Source: JAGQOZ01 sp041399205
GTDB lineage: Bacteria; Planctomycetota; Planctomycetia; Pirellulales; Pirellulaceae
DNA: 64,000 nucleotides
NCBI GenBank assembly: GCA_041399205.1
Contig: JAWKTK010000012.1
Location: 200,758-264,757, forward strand
Direction of reading: 5' to 3'
In this document: one piece after another, positions 12,301 to 21,400 of the stretch
Layout of the letters: each line of letters opens with the position of its first letter
Position numbering within the stretch: position 1 is the first letter of the stretch
The notes under the pieces: generated by a model
What the model saw: the letters and a program-made list of their open reading frames with translations, nothing else
Databases searched by the model: none
Told to the model about the DNA's origin: nothing
Translations under genes and position numbers: made by a program

Positions 12301-13323
12301 GTGACGCCTTTACGCCACCGACTGCACACTGTGGGGTTATGCCTGATGGTTGTGCTGGGCGCCGGCCACGTGCACGCGCAGACACCATTGACGGAATGCG
12401 AAGCGGTCATTCAGGACCAAGGTTGGATCAGTTGTTTAGCGGTTCAACCGAGTTCCAATCAGTTGTATTACTTCAGCGCTACGCATGGGACAATTCGCCG
12501 CTGGGACCAAACCGCCAGCCAAGACATCGTAACGGGCTTGCCAACCGGCAAGTCGTTGGTTCGCACTGGACAACCGACGGCAACGCATGTTCGGCAAATG
12601 GCATTCTTGAACGAACGTACGTTAGTGGTCGCTATTTCCGGGCCGCAGCGCACGGACAATCAACTTCGATTCTTTGTGGTCGAAGGGCAAGCGGCGCAAG
12701 CGATCGACTCTCGTTCGTCTGGAATCACGGTCGCACTTCCGGATGGACTCCCCGACGCCTGCTGGCTGATACAAATAGTGCCTGTCGGAGCTTCCGTGGC
12801 CTTGGGCATTGAAAGTGCGGACGAAAAACTGTGGCTGGTGGATACGCAAATGAAGTCACCCACCAATTTTGAAACTGGCAGTGCAATGCCCATTCCCGCC
12901 AAGAACGTGACTTCGTTTACGATTAGTCCCAGCGGCGAAATTGTGTTCAGCCAGGCAGCGGCGCATGACGCCTCGAAAAGTGTGCTGAACTTTTATTCGA
13001 CCGCAGCCGATCAAATTCGTCTTCAACTGCCGGTCGATGGCGGAAGGTTGCACGGATTGCGGTATTTAGAGCGAGACAATCGATCGCCACTGCTGTTTGG
13101 CATTCTGGTTGCTCCTAGTGACGACTCGGACGCGAAGGGCCAAATCGTTCGCTTAGATGGTGCACTTTCGCAACAACGTGTTTCGCTGGCACAACACATG
13201 ATGTGTGAATTACCCGAACCGCTCGATATGACCTGGGACTCGAAAGGCACGGCCTGGGTGGTTTCACTAGTTGGCAACAACGAAACAACGGTCTATCGAA
13301 CGAAGAAATCTATCAAACCGTAA
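12301..13323 (+). CDS. Secreted propeller-like protein of unknown function
   Basis: A GTG at 12301 with AGAGG upstream gives a clean signal peptide (RLHTVGLCLMVVLGAGHVHAQ); an ATG at 12238 would add 21 residues and hide it. The mature part, about 315 residues, has repeating strand-turn units such as CLAVQPSSNQLYYFSATHG, FTISPSGEIVFSQ and DMTWDSKGTAWVVSL, the cadence of a beta-propeller. I see no catalytic motif. It lies between leuD and the CPBP protease on the same strand. Function unknown. Confidence 0.7.
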   Translation: MTPLRHRLHTVGLCLMVVLGAGHVHAQTPLTECEAVIQDQGWISCLAVQPSSNQLYYFSATHGTIRRWDQTASQDIVTGLPTGKSLVRTGQPTATHVRQMAFLNERTLVVAISGPQRTDNQLRFFVVEGQAAQAIDSRSSGITVALPDGLPDACWLIQIVPVGASVALGIESADEKLWLVDTQMKSPTNFETGSAMPIPAKNVTSFTISPSGEIVFSQAAAHDASKSVLNFYSTAADQIRLQLPVDGGRLHGLRYLERDNRSPLLFGILVAPSDDSDAKGQIVRLDGALSQQRVSLAQHMMCELPEPLDMTWDSKGTAWVVSLVGNNETTVYRTKKSIKP

Positions 13324-13357
13324 ATCCTTTTCGTGATTTGACTGAAAGAAAAACGAC

Positions 13358-14288
13358 ATGAGTGATTCTGAAACGCCAAACAACGAAATTCGAACGGACC
13401 AAGCCGAAGACAACACTTCGATTGGCAACGACGACAACACAACTTCGCCTGTGACCGGTCCACAACGAGGACCTCGAGTGTTTGGCCCGTACGCGTTTTG
13501 GATTGTGGTCATGCCGTTCATTTTCTACATGGCAGGGACGATGGGCGCAAGCCACATTGAATCATTGCGGATCAAGAAAATCGAAGGCACGCTGCATGTG
13601 CACGATGACGGACATCGGCCGGAACTGAGTGAAGAAGAACGTCAAGAACTGTACGATAGCATTGACCCGGAAGAACGCACAATCTTTGGGCTATACCTGG
13701 CCAAAGACACCTATCCTTACACTTACTCCGTAGTGATTATCGCCACGGCGGTGGTCATGCTACTGGTATCATGGGGATATTTCAAAGTCCCCGTGAAATT
13801 CACAATGTGGGGCGTGTTGGCAGGCGTGGTCGGAGTTGTGGTCTGGATTGGCCTGTGTTACCTAGATAAAGCCACATTGGATTTGGCCAGCTATTCCTCT
13901 GGTCGGCGAGCGTTCAATCCGTTTGAGGAGTTGAAAGACGATCCTACCTGGATGTGGCAATTCATGGCGATTCGCTTTTGGGTTGGTGATCATTGTCCCG
14001 ATTTTGGAAGAGTTCTTTGTTCGAGGCTTCTTGATTCGCTACGTAGATGATCCAGATTGGGACGAAATGCCGATTGCCGACGCCAATCCTTGGGGTTGGG
14101 CGTCACCCACAATCTATGGCGTAATTGCCCATATGACCGAACCATTGTCTGCCTTGGCTTGGTTTACCATGATGACATTGCTGTTCAAGAAGACGAAGAG
14201 CATCTGGGACTGTGTACTGGCTCACGCCATTACCAACCTGCTGCTGGGTTTATACGTGATCAAGTTTGGTGCTTGGGAATTGTGGTAA
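13358..14288 (+). CDS. CPBP (CAAX-like) intramembrane protease of the PEP-CTERM type, frameshifted
   Basis: A membrane glutamic-type protease. An acidic N-terminal tail is followed by several membrane helices. The active-site motifs are EEFFVRG, AHMTEP and AHAITN (paired Glu, then His, then His/Asn), and the spacing LIRYVDDPDWDEMP matches the CAAX-related proteins that accompany exosortase systems. The first frame closes at 14050 and the motif-bearing part is in another frame from about 13980; one T too many in a TTTT run near 13976 explains it. The organism has PEP-CTERM proteins, four of them in this window, so a role in handling them is plausible but inferred. No exosortase is seen here. 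Confidence 0.8.
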
Positions 14289-14308
14289 ACCGCTCCGGTT
14301 GTTTCAGC

Positions 14309-14330
14309 TCAAGGCCGGGAATGGCCTTGA
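14309..14330. repeat. Hairpin after the CPBP gene
   Basis: An eight-base perfect inverted repeat (TCAAGGCC/GGCCTTGA) with a six-base loop, 20 bases after the CPBP stop. No T run follows, so it is not a classical terminator. The bases directly after it (14331-14344) match 13 of 14 with one arm of the large palindrome at 41989-42055. Confidence 0.5.
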
Positions 14331-14366
14331 CGCTTCGGGCTTGGTGACGTAAACCATGAATAAGTC

Positions 14367-14448
14367 GGGGGCGTGGCGGAACTGGCAGACGCGCTAGATT
14401 TAGGATCTAGTTTCTTCGGAAGTGCAGGTTCGATTCCTGTCGCCCCCA
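14367..14448 (+). tRNA. tRNA-Leu (anticodon TAG)
   Basis: An 82-base class II tRNA. The acceptor arms GGGGGCG and CGCCCCC pair perfectly, the anticodon loop TTTAGGA carries TAG for CUA codons, a long variable arm is present, and the T-arm GGTTCGATTCC is canonical. The discriminator is A; CCA is not encoded. Confidence 0.97.
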
Positions 14449-14451
14449 TTA

Positions 14452-14488
14452 AGAACGCTCGTAGGCAACTGCGAGCGTTCTTTTTTTC
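14452..14488 (+). terminator. Intrinsic terminator of tRNA-Leu
   Basis: A ten-base perfect stem (AGAACGCTCG with CGAGCGTTCT), ten-base loop and seven T, beginning three bases after the tRNA. Confidence 0.9.
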
Positions 14489-14652
14489 GTTCGTCAAACA
14501 CTCCGTTTGACGCAATTTGGCAACGTGTTGCGGCAAATCAACCGCGATGATGGGCTGCTGACGAGCAAATAATCAGGAATACCTAATCCGATTTTACATC
14601 CTGATTTGCCGAACCTATCCTTCCGTATGAACAGAGGAAAGGTGCTTTGCTA

Positions 14653-16104
14653 ATGACGTTTGCGTCCCCTACCGCTTCCAGTGCGCCCAGTGTCGGCGAT
14701 TCCATTGTCCTGCTGCCGCCGTCGCCGTCGACGGTGCGTGGTCGTATCCTGGTTGCCGACGATGACCCGGTAACTCGCCGAGCTCTAGAATTGCTGCTGA
14801 CCGAAGTGGGTTATCAAGTCACTTCGGCCGCGGATGGTCAACAGGCTCAGTCTCTTGTTGACGACACCATTTCGTTGGCTCTGTTTGATCTACAAATGCC
14901 GATCGCCGATGGCATGGACTGCCTGCGGTATGTTCGCCAGCGGTTTCCCGATATCCAGGTCATGATGATTTCTGGCGAAGGTGAGATTCACGACGCCGTC
15001 GCCGCCATGAAGGAAGGTGCATTCGAATTCATCGCGAAGCCGTTCGATAAAGACAAGTTGTTAGTGAATGTGGATCGAGCGATCACGGCGACGAAACTTT
15101 CGCGAGACAATCGTAATCTTCGAGACATGGTGGGCGATTCGCTCCCTGTGACCGGCTTTTCACCCAAGTTGCCGCAAACCAAGAAGCTGTTAGACCAAGT
15201 GGGAAAAGTTGTTGGCTTAGACTCCACCATTTTGCTCACAGGTGAAAGCGGCACCGGCAAGACGACCATTGCCCGATATATTCACCAACAAGGTCCTCGA
15301 GCAGATCAGCCGTTTGTCAGTGTCAACTGTGCGTCACTGCCGCGTGATCTGATTGAAGCCGAATTGTTCGGACATGCTCGAGGAGCATTCACGGGCGCTG
15401 TGAAGGATCGACCGGGTCGAGCCGAAATTGCCGATGGCGGCACGTTGTTCTTGGACGAAATTGGCGACCTGCCGTTGGAACTGCAGCCCAAACTGCTGAC
15501 GTTCCTGCAAGACCGTACGCTGCAACGAATTGGCTGCAATGAAATGCGCCGAGTCGACGTGCGAGTGATTGCTGCGTCCCATCAAGATTTGGCATCGATG
15601 TGTCGCGAAAATCGATTTCGACAAGATTTGTACTATCGGCTAAACGTGCTGAGCCTGCGAGTTCCTTCGCTACGAGAACGCACGTTGGACATTCCGGAAT
15701 TGGCTCAACACGTTCTACGTCGCATTCAGAATCAACGAGGTGGTTCGCCGTTAAGTCTTTCCGATGCGGCCAGAAACGCCTTGTTGGCTTACAACTGGCC
15801 TGGGAATATTCGCGAACTGGAGAACGTTTTGGAGCGAGCATCTGCGTTCTGTGACCAGGGAGTTATCCAGCCCACGGATTTAGCGCTACACACTTCCCAC
15901 CAAGCGTTCAACAACATTGTCCCAGGCGAATTTGCTCCTTCACTGGCGGGTATGACCCTGGCGGAAGTGGAGCGTAAGGCATTGATTGACACGCTCAAGG
16001 CTTGCAGCGGCAACAAAGCCAAGGCAGCTCGAGAAATGGATATCAGCGAAAAGAGTATTTACAACAAAATGAAGCGGTACAACATCACCATGGACCAGAT
16101 CTAG
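14653..16104 (+). CDS. Sigma-54-dependent response regulator (NtrC family)
   Basis: Activates sigma-54 RNA polymerase when phosphorylated. A 30-residue Ser/Pro-rich lead is followed by a receiver domain (about 31-145, acceptor Asp79 in LFDLQMP, Lys129), an AAA+ domain (Walker A GESGTGKT near 197-204, the sigma-54 contact GAFTGA near 244-249, Walker B LFLDEIGDL) and a C-terminal Fis-type helix-turn-helix (NKAKAAREMDISEKSIYNKM). Length (483) is normal. ATG 14653 fits the AGGAAAGG site better than a TTG six bases earlier. It is first of a three-gene operon; its stop codon abuts the ATG of the HPt gene. No histidine kinase is nearby. Confidence 0.95.
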   Translation: MTFASPTASSAPSVGDSIVLLPPSPSTVRGRILVADDDPVTRRALELLLTEVGYQVTSAADGQQAQSLVDDTISLALFDLQMPIADGMDCLRYVRQRFPDIQVMMISGEGEIHDAVAAMKEGAFEFIAKPFDKDKLLVNVDRAITATKLSRDNRNLRDMVGDSLPVTGFSPKLPQTKKLLDQVGKVVGLDSTILLTGESGTGKTTIARYIHQQGPRADQPFVSVNCASLPRDLIEAELFGHARGAFTGAVKDRPGRAEIADGGTLFLDEIGDLPLELQPKLLTFLQDRTLQRIGCNEMRRVDVRVIAASHQDLASMCRENRFRQDLYYRLNVLSLRVPSLRERTLDIPELAQHVLRRIQNQRGGSPLSLSDAARNALLAYNWPGNIRELENVLERASAFCDQGVIQPTDLALHTSHQAFNNIVPGEFAPSLAGMTLAEVERKALIDTLKACSGNKAKAAREMDISEKSIYNKMKRYNITMDQI

Positions 16105-16467
16105 ATGAACGAACCATGCAACTGGAACGTTGTGCTTGACCGCTTTTCCGGACGGCTCGACGACATCCGTGAATTACTGACCGTCTTCCAAACGCAGATG
16201 TCCCAAGACCGACAGGCCATGGCGTCCGCCCTGGATGCGCAAGACGCTGACACCGTGGCGCGGATCGCACATCGCATCAAAGGCGCGTCAGGAAATTTCA
16301 GCGCCGACGGCATGGTTCAGCTTGCCCGCATGTTGGAAGACGCAGCCAAACAACAGCAGTTCGACCAAATACCATCGCTGGCTGATCAACTTTTTTGTGA
16401 AGCGGAACGATTGATTCGTCACATCGAACAATGTGCTCTGTCTAGCGCATCGTTTAGCAATAACTAG
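16105..16467 (+). CDS. HPt phosphotransfer protein
   Basis: A free-standing 120-residue histidine phosphotransfer domain, a helical bundle relaying phosphate between receivers. The signature IAHRIKGASGNF puts the phosphoacceptor at His56. The start codon follows the regulator's stop with no gap, so the two are translationally coupled, and the receiver-HDOD gene starts ten bases after its end. The likely partners are the two receivers on either side. Confidence 0.92.
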   Translation: MNEPCNWNVVLDRFSGRLDDIRELLTVFQTQMSQDRQAMASALDAQDADTVARIAHRIKGASGNFSADGMVQLARMLEDAAKQQQFDQIPSLADQLFCEAERLIRHIEQCALSSASFSNN

Positions 16468-16477
16468 GAACCTCACC

Positions 16478-17680
16478 ATGAAACGGCCTCGCGTCCTATT
16501 CGTTGATGACGATCGATTCATTCGCTTGGCGCTGGAAAAAATGCTGCAAGACCAAGTCGAAGCGTGGGATATTTCTTACGCGGAATCAGGAGAACAAGCC
16601 TGGTCGTTGCACCTCCAGCAGCCCTTTGATGTGATCGTCAGCGACGTTTCCATGGACAAATGGAGCGGCATTGATCTGCTGCATCACGTTCGCCAACGCA
16701 CTCCACAGACCTTGAGATTCTTGCTGACCAGCCACACGGACAGCTGTACTCGAGCCCAGATGGCTACGTGTGCCCACATGGTGTTGGCCAAGCCATTGGA
16801 CCGAAAGCAGATGTTGCAGAGAATCTCCGACGCGCTGTGGTTTGCAGATTCCATTGAAGATACGGCACTTCGCGAAACCGTTCTTTCCAGTGCCTTGTTG
16901 CCACGTCTGGCCAGTACCACCGATCGCCTCGCTTCACTCCAACTAGGAAACGCGTGCAACGAATTACAGTATTTGCAGGCGGTAAATCGCGACGTATCGT
17001 GGATGACACTGGCGTTTCAAATTATCCAGATGGGCACCTCACGACAGACGATTCGCGATTCGCTGGACCAATGTCGAGTGGACGAATCGCTGGACGCGTC
17101 ACTCTTTCTTTCGCCCGCCACGGCTCATCTTTGTGACGACAACGTGTTGTCAGCCATTGGAGCCAAGTCGGTGGCCACGGCTGATTTAGCGATGCGGATT
17201 GCCAAAAAATTCTATTCCACAGAAAAAGTTGCCGTAGACGCTTGGTGGGCCGGCATGCTGCACGATGTGGGCAAACTTGTACTCATTTCTCACAATGCCA
17301 ACTACGCCGATTACGTTGCCAGTCGCTGCCTGGAGAACAATTCTTGCTGGGCCGTCGAACGTTCGACATTTGGAGCCAGTCACGCCGAACTAGGCGGATT
17401 GTACCTGGGGTTACGAGGCGCAAGCCGGATAATTCGCGAAGCGGTCATGTATCATCACGAACCGTGCCGAGCAGATTCCGTGGACAATCCGATCTTGACC
17501 GCCGTCCACTTGGCCAGCGCGGCAATTGGCCAGCGTCATTTCAACCGAGACTGGGAGTCATTGGATCTCGACTACTTGGGTCGAGTTGGCATTGACCGTG
17601 AAATTGCCTTACGACTGATGGGCGTACGTCCCATATCGGTCCGTCCAGGTAGAATCGCCAATGTAAAGAAGTCGATATGA
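16478..17680 (+). CDS. Response regulator with HDOD output domain
   Basis: A 400-residue protein: receiver domain at 1-125 (DDD acidic pocket, acceptor Asp56 in VSDVSMD, Lys in LAKPLD) and an HDOD domain from about 150, with AGMLHDVGKLVLI and MYHHEP. HDOD proteins relate to HD phosphohydrolases but usually signal without hydrolysis; here an HD pair and a later HH are still visible. ATG 16478 has AGGA upstream and replaces a start inside the HPt gene. The 120-base 3' flank holds a weak hairpin. Output unknown. Confidence 0.92.
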   Translation: MKRPRVLFVDDDRFIRLALEKMLQDQVEAWDISYAESGEQAWSLHLQQPFDVIVSDVSMDKWSGIDLLHHVRQRTPQTLRFLLTSHTDSCTRAQMATCAHMVLAKPLDRKQMLQRISDALWFADSIEDTALRETVLSSALLPRLASTTDRLASLQLGNACNELQYLQAVNRDVSWMTLAFQIIQMGTSRQTIRDSLDQCRVDESLDASLFLSPATAHLCDDNVLSAIGAKSVATADLAMRIAKKFYSTEKVAVDAWWAGMLHDVGKLVLISHNANYADYVASRCLENNSCWAVERSTFGASHAELGGLYLGLRGASRIIREAVMYHHEPCRADSVDNPILTAVHLASAAIGQRHFNRDWESLDLDYLGRVGIDREIALRLMGVRPISVRPGRIANVKKSI

Positions 17681-17737
17681 TTCTGCACAACCAATAATTC
17701 ACGTTAAACGTTCCCGATCACAATTCATTTGAATTCC

Positions 17738-17756
17738 AAGGGACGGTCCCTTTTCG
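17738..17756 (+). terminator. Weak hairpin, possible terminator
   Basis: A six-base stem AAGGGA/TCCCTT with a three-base loop and a short T run, 60 bases after the receiver-HDOD gene. Too short to be sure. Confidence 0.35.
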
Positions 17757-17831
17757 GTCTGATACAGATTTGATTAAATCCAAACGTGACACAGGCCACG
17801 CAACTAACCTCTTTCTGATTTAGAAACTCCA

Positions 17832-18908
17832 ATGAGCATTGCAATTGTTACCGGTTCAGCCGGATTGATTGGTTCGGAAGCAAGTCGTCACTTTGCATCG
17901 GTCGGCATGGATGTAGTGGGCATTGACAACGACATGCGGAAGGAATTCTTTGGCGAAGAAGCGTCCACTCGCTGGCAGCAATCCAAGCTACAAACCGAAC
18001 TGGGTGAACGTTATTCGCACCAATCGATGGACATTCGTGACCGCGGCGCGATTGACAGTCTGTTCTCGCGAATGGCCAACGACATTAAGCTGATCGTTCA
18101 CACGGCGGCTCAGCCTTCGCACGACTGGGCAGCTCGAGATCCGCACATGGATTTTTCGGTCAACGCGAATGGAACGTTAAATCTGCTACAAGCAACTCGT
18201 CAGTTCTGCCCCGACGCGGTCTTCATTTTTACTTCGACCAACAAGGTTTACGGCGACACACCGAATCGTCTGCCGTTGGTGGAATTGGAGGACCGCTGGG
18301 AGATTGATCCTTCGCATACTTATGTAAATGGTATTCGAGAAGACATGTCGATTGACCAGACCATGCACAGTTTGTTTGGCGCATCCAAGGTTGCTGCCGA
18401 CGTTTTGGTCCAAGAATATGGTCGCTACTTTGATATGAAGACGGCTTGTTTCCGAGGCGGTTGTTTGACGGGCCCCAATCATTCAGGCACGCAGTTGCAC
18501 GGCTTTCTGGCCTACTTGATGAAATGTGCTGCGACCGGCATGCCGTACACGGTCTTTGGGTATCAGGGCAAACAAGTGCGAGACAACATTCACAGTAATG
18601 ACTTGATCCAAGCGTTCGATCATTTCTATCGAAATCCGCGCAGTGCCGAAGTTTACAACATCGGCGGTAGTCGCTTCAGCAATTGTTCCATGAAAGAAGC
18701 GATCAAGATGTGCGAAGAAATTACCGGTAAGCAGATGAACTACGAATACAAAGACGACAATCGCGCGGGTGACCATATCTGGTGGGTCAGCGACGTGTCT
18801 AAGTTCGAATCGCACTATCCAAGCTGGAAGCTGCAGCACAATGTTCAATCAATTCTGCAACAGATCTATGATGCAAATGCAGAACGCTGGGCCGCGGAAA
18901 ACAAGTAA
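17832..18908 (+). CDS. NAD-dependent epimerase, CDP-paratose 2-epimerase-like
   Basis: An extended short-chain dehydrogenase acting on a nucleotide sugar. The Rossmann motif TGSAGLIGSEASRHF is at the start, and FTSTNKVYGD is the strand-turn motif of CDP-paratose 2-epimerases. The catalytic YxxxK is FxxxK here (HSLFGASKVAAD, near residue 184); the usual Tyr is Phe. The end (NYEYKDDNRAGDHIWWVSD) also fits the subfamily. 358 residues, usual length. The WecG-type glycosyltransferase starts 28 bases later, so both probably serve surface polysaccharide synthesis. Exact sugar unknown. Confidence 0.85.
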   Translation: MSIAIVTGSAGLIGSEASRHFASVGMDVVGIDNDMRKEFFGEEASTRWQQSKLQTELGERYSHQSMDIRDRGAIDSLFSRMANDIKLIVHTAAQPSHDWAARDPHMDFSVNANGTLNLLQATRQFCPDAVFIFTSTNKVYGDTPNRLPLVELEDRWEIDPSHTYVNGIREDMSIDQTMHSLFGASKVAADVLVQEYGRYFDMKTACFRGGCLTGPNHSGTQLHGFLAYLMKCAATGMPYTVFGYQGKQVRDNIHSNDLIQAFDHFYRNPRSAEVYNIGGSRFSNCSMKEAIKMCEEITGKQMNYEYKDDNRAGDHIWWVSDVSKFESHYPSWKLQHNVQSILQQIYDANAERWAAENK

Positions 18909-18936
18909 CGTCATCCTCTCTCGAGTTTCAAGTCTG

Positions 18937-19743
18937 ATGCTAGACAAAGGCAAATTCAACATCCTGGGAATCAACATCAGCGCCATCGATTATGAAGGCG
19001 CTGTCCAGCGAATTGTCGACGCAGCGAATGATGGCAAGGGCCTGTCTATTTCTGCTTTGGCTGTTCACGGTTTGATGACTGGAGTCACCGATCGACAGCA
19101 CAAATATCGGCTGAATCAATTTGACTTATTGGTGCCCGATGGTCAGCCTGTTCGCTGGGCACTGAACTGGATGTACAAGACAGGTCTGACCGACCGCGTG
19201 TATGGACCAAACCTGATGCTCAAGACTTGCCAACGCGCGGCAGCAGACGGCATTCCGATTTTCCTGTTCGGTGGTGCGCCGGAATTATTGGATGCGTTGC
19301 AAACCAAGTTATTGCAGAAATTTCCAACGCTCAAAATCGCCGGCATGAGTCCTTCTCGTTTTCGAAGATTGACACCGGAAGAACGAGACGACGTGGTGCG
19401 GCAGATTCGCGAAAGTGGAGCGAAGATCACCTTCGCCGGATTAGGATGTCCGAGGCAGGAAGTTTGGGCGTACGAATTTCGTGATCGACTTTCGATGCCC
19501 ATACTGGCAGTCGGTGCCGCATTCAATTTCCACGCCGGGCAACTTGATCAAGCACCAGGATTTCTTCAAAAACGAGGCCTCGAGTGGGCCTATCGACTGT
19601 ACAAAGAACCCAAACGACTGTGGCAACGCTATCTGATCTTGAATCCCTACTATCTGACGCTACTGTTTGGACAGATGACTCGGTTTTATCGCCCCAATCC
19701 TGACAACTGCGATCCACCACACGAAGAGATTCTTTACGGCTGA
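18937..19743 (+). CDS. WecG/TagA/CpsF-family glycosyltransferase (GT26)
   Basis: Transfers a sugar from a nucleotide donor to a polyprenyl-linked acceptor in glycan synthesis. The family pattern is clear: LGINISAIDYEGAV, DLLVPDGQPVRWAL, RVYGPNLM, FLFGGAPE, GLGCPRQEVW and AVGAAFNFHAG. 268 residues from ATG 18937, where the fold begins; upstream in-frame starts would lie inside the epimerase. It is the second gene of the pair with the epimerase. Confidence 0.92.
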   Translation: MLDKGKFNILGINISAIDYEGAVQRIVDAANDGKGLSISALAVHGLMTGVTDRQHKYRLNQFDLLVPDGQPVRWALNWMYKTGLTDRVYGPNLMLKTCQRAAADGIPIFLFGGAPELLDALQTKLLQKFPTLKIAGMSPSRFRRLTPEERDDVVRQIRESGAKITFAGLGCPRQEVWAYEFRDRLSMPILAVGAAFNFHAGQLDQAPGFLQKRGLEWAYRLYKEPKRLWQRYLILNPYYLTLLFGQMTRFYRPNPDNCDPPHEEILYG

Positions 19744-19884
19744 TTTCTTTCCGTCAGTTGCGGTTTAGAATTCTTGGCTATTGTGAGTCGTCATACTGAC
19801 CGATTATGCTGATACCGCCGCGGATTTGTGCGGCAAGGCAATCGATCTACGATTCGGAAACACGGTTATGACAAGGACCACTTG

Positions 19885-20055
19885 ATGGATAAAAAGGCCA
19901 AGAAGCGCATTGATGTTCTTCAACAAAAGATTAACAAGGCCCAGCAACTGCTGTCGGCCGCCAAAGCTCAGCCTGACGATCCAGATGACATTGTTCGCTT
20001 GGAAAAGGAGATTTCGGACGCCAAAGCCGAAATCGAAAAGCTGAAAAGCAGCTAA
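19885..20055 (+). CDS. Small coiled-coil protein
   Basis: A 56-residue, highly charged protein with heptad-like spacing (IDVLQQKINKAQQLLSAAK ... IVRLEKEISDAKAEIEKLK), so a two-helix coiled coil is likely. No Cys, no signal peptide. It lies alone between the glycosyltransferase and the methyltransferase gene. I do not recognise a family. Confidence 0.65.
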   Translation: MDKKAKKRIDVLQQKINKAQQLLSAAKAQPDDPDDIVRLEKEISDAKAEIEKLKSS

Positions 20056-20081
20056 GCGTCAACCGTCTGACGTTCGGCATT

Positions 20082-20855
20082 ATGCGATATCGTTCGATCA
20101 TGCGGCGAAGCTTTTGTTGGTACGGCGCGCTGACCATAGCAGCAACGGCGGTAGGTTGTCGGCAAACTAGCCAAGCTACTTCGAACGAACCAAAGACGAA
20201 TCAATTCCCGCTGCGGTGCACGGGCAAGGTGGAAGATTTTGAACGAGAACTAGCGGTTTTTGAAACCGTGTTTTGGGAGCCGGACGATACTACCAGTCTG
20301 CGGCAGCTGATTCGAACCACGGAGCTGGTAAAAGGCAAACGCATTCTCGAAATCGGTACAGGTACCGGCCTAATCAGTTTGTGCTGTCTGCAAGCGGGTG
20401 CGGAACGAGTTATTGCGACCGATATCAACCCCGCGGCCGTGCAAAATGCGATTCAGAATGCTGAATGGTTGGAACTGCCCGTCGATCGATTCGACGTGCG
20501 GCTTGTTTCCAAAGACGACACTTCGGCATTTGCAGTGCTTGGTCCGAACGAACGATTTGATGTCATCATTTCGAATCCGCCTTGGGAAAATGGCCAACCG
20601 TCACGCATTGACGGCTACGCACTGTACGATTCAGATTTCGCTTTACTAAAGTCGATTTTGAGCGGATTTCGACCGCGTTTGAACCCAGAGGGCCGATTAT
20701 TTTTGGCGTACGGGTGCGTGGAAGCGATCCGAACAATTCAGCAGATGTGTGACCAGCGAAACTTGACGGTTCAGCTACTGGACGACCGCAATCTAAGCGA
20801 ATTGCCCAATCTGTTCTTACCCGGCATGCTGATTGAAGTAATCGATCAGCGTTGA
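20082..20855 (+). CDS. SAM-dependent methyltransferase with a lipoprotein-like N-terminus
   Basis: A class I methyltransferase: EIGTGTGLISL binds SAM, VIATDINPAAV is motif II, and NPPW is the HemK/PrmA-type catalytic motif used on amide or N6 targets. Unusually, the first 26 residues form a basic-hydrophobic segment ending in TAVGC, a weak lipobox; family members are normally cytoplasmic. A second ATG at 20100 would keep the segment. Substrate unknown. It follows the small coiled-coil gene by 26 bases. Confidence 0.8.
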   Translation: MRYRSIMRRSFCWYGALTIAATAVGCRQTSQATSNEPKTNQFPLRCTGKVEDFERELAVFETVFWEPDDTTSLRQLIRTTELVKGKRILEIGTGTGLISLCCLQAGAERVIATDINPAAVQNAIQNAEWLELPVDRFDVRLVSKDDTSAFAVLGPNERFDVIISNPPWENGQPSRIDGYALYDSDFALLKSILSGFRPRLNPEGRLFLAYGCVEAIRTIQQMCDQRNLTVQLLDDRNLSELPNLFLPGMLIEVIDQR

Positions 20856-21003
20856 AATCGGCACTCGTCATTCGCGTTGCCAGTCCGCCCAGTCTATTGA
20901 GTTTCACTGCGTTTTGCTGGATACTTCGAAGAAGCGAACTTGGGTTCGCAAAACAGATACCTAATTGATCAACTGCCGACAAGCAGGACGAAGAAGACAA
21001 GCG

Positions 21004-21372
21004 ATGGCAAAAAACGTCTTAGGAACAGAATTGCAAAGTTGTTCTACCAATCCAATGACCGGGTACTACCGAGATGGTTGTTGTAATACCGGTGCCGGTG
21101 ATGTTGGCTTGCATACCGTGTGCTCGAAGATGACCGCAGAATTCCTGCAGTTTTCCAAAGCCGCCGGAAACGATCTGTCGACTCCTATCCCGTCCTACGG
21201 ATTTCCGGGACTCAAGCCGGGCGATTGGTGGTGCCTGTGCGCCTTGCGATGGAAGCAAGCATTGGAAGCGGGATGTCCGCCACAGGTCAATTTAGAAGCA
21301 ACTCACATTTCCACATTGGAATTTGTCGATTTAGAAGATCTGCAGGCCGCCAACAGCGGTTCTAGCAATTAG
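21004..21372 (+). CDS. DUF2237 family protein
   Basis: A 122-residue Cys- and Gly-rich cytoplasmic protein of the DUF2237 family. The features are NVLGTELQSCS, TGYYRDGCCNTG, the HTVC motif and GDWWCLCALRW. Its function is not known. The ATG at 21004 starts the conserved region. It converges on the membrane protein gene at 21401. Confidence 0.9.
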   Translation: MAKNVLGTELQSCSTNPMTGYYRDGCCNTGAGDVGLHTVCSKMTAEFLQFSKAAGNDLSTPIPSYGFPGLKPGDWWCLCALRWKQALEAGCPPQVNLEATHISTLEFVDLEDLQAANSGSSN

Positions 21373-21400
21373 GAAACGGTCAAGCTGGACCAATTCCCGA

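Noticed and set aside
14327..14355. Promoter for tRNA-Leu (TTGACG, 17 bases, TAAACC)
   Set aside because: The -10 box matches only three of six positions and the -35 lies inside the hairpin arm.
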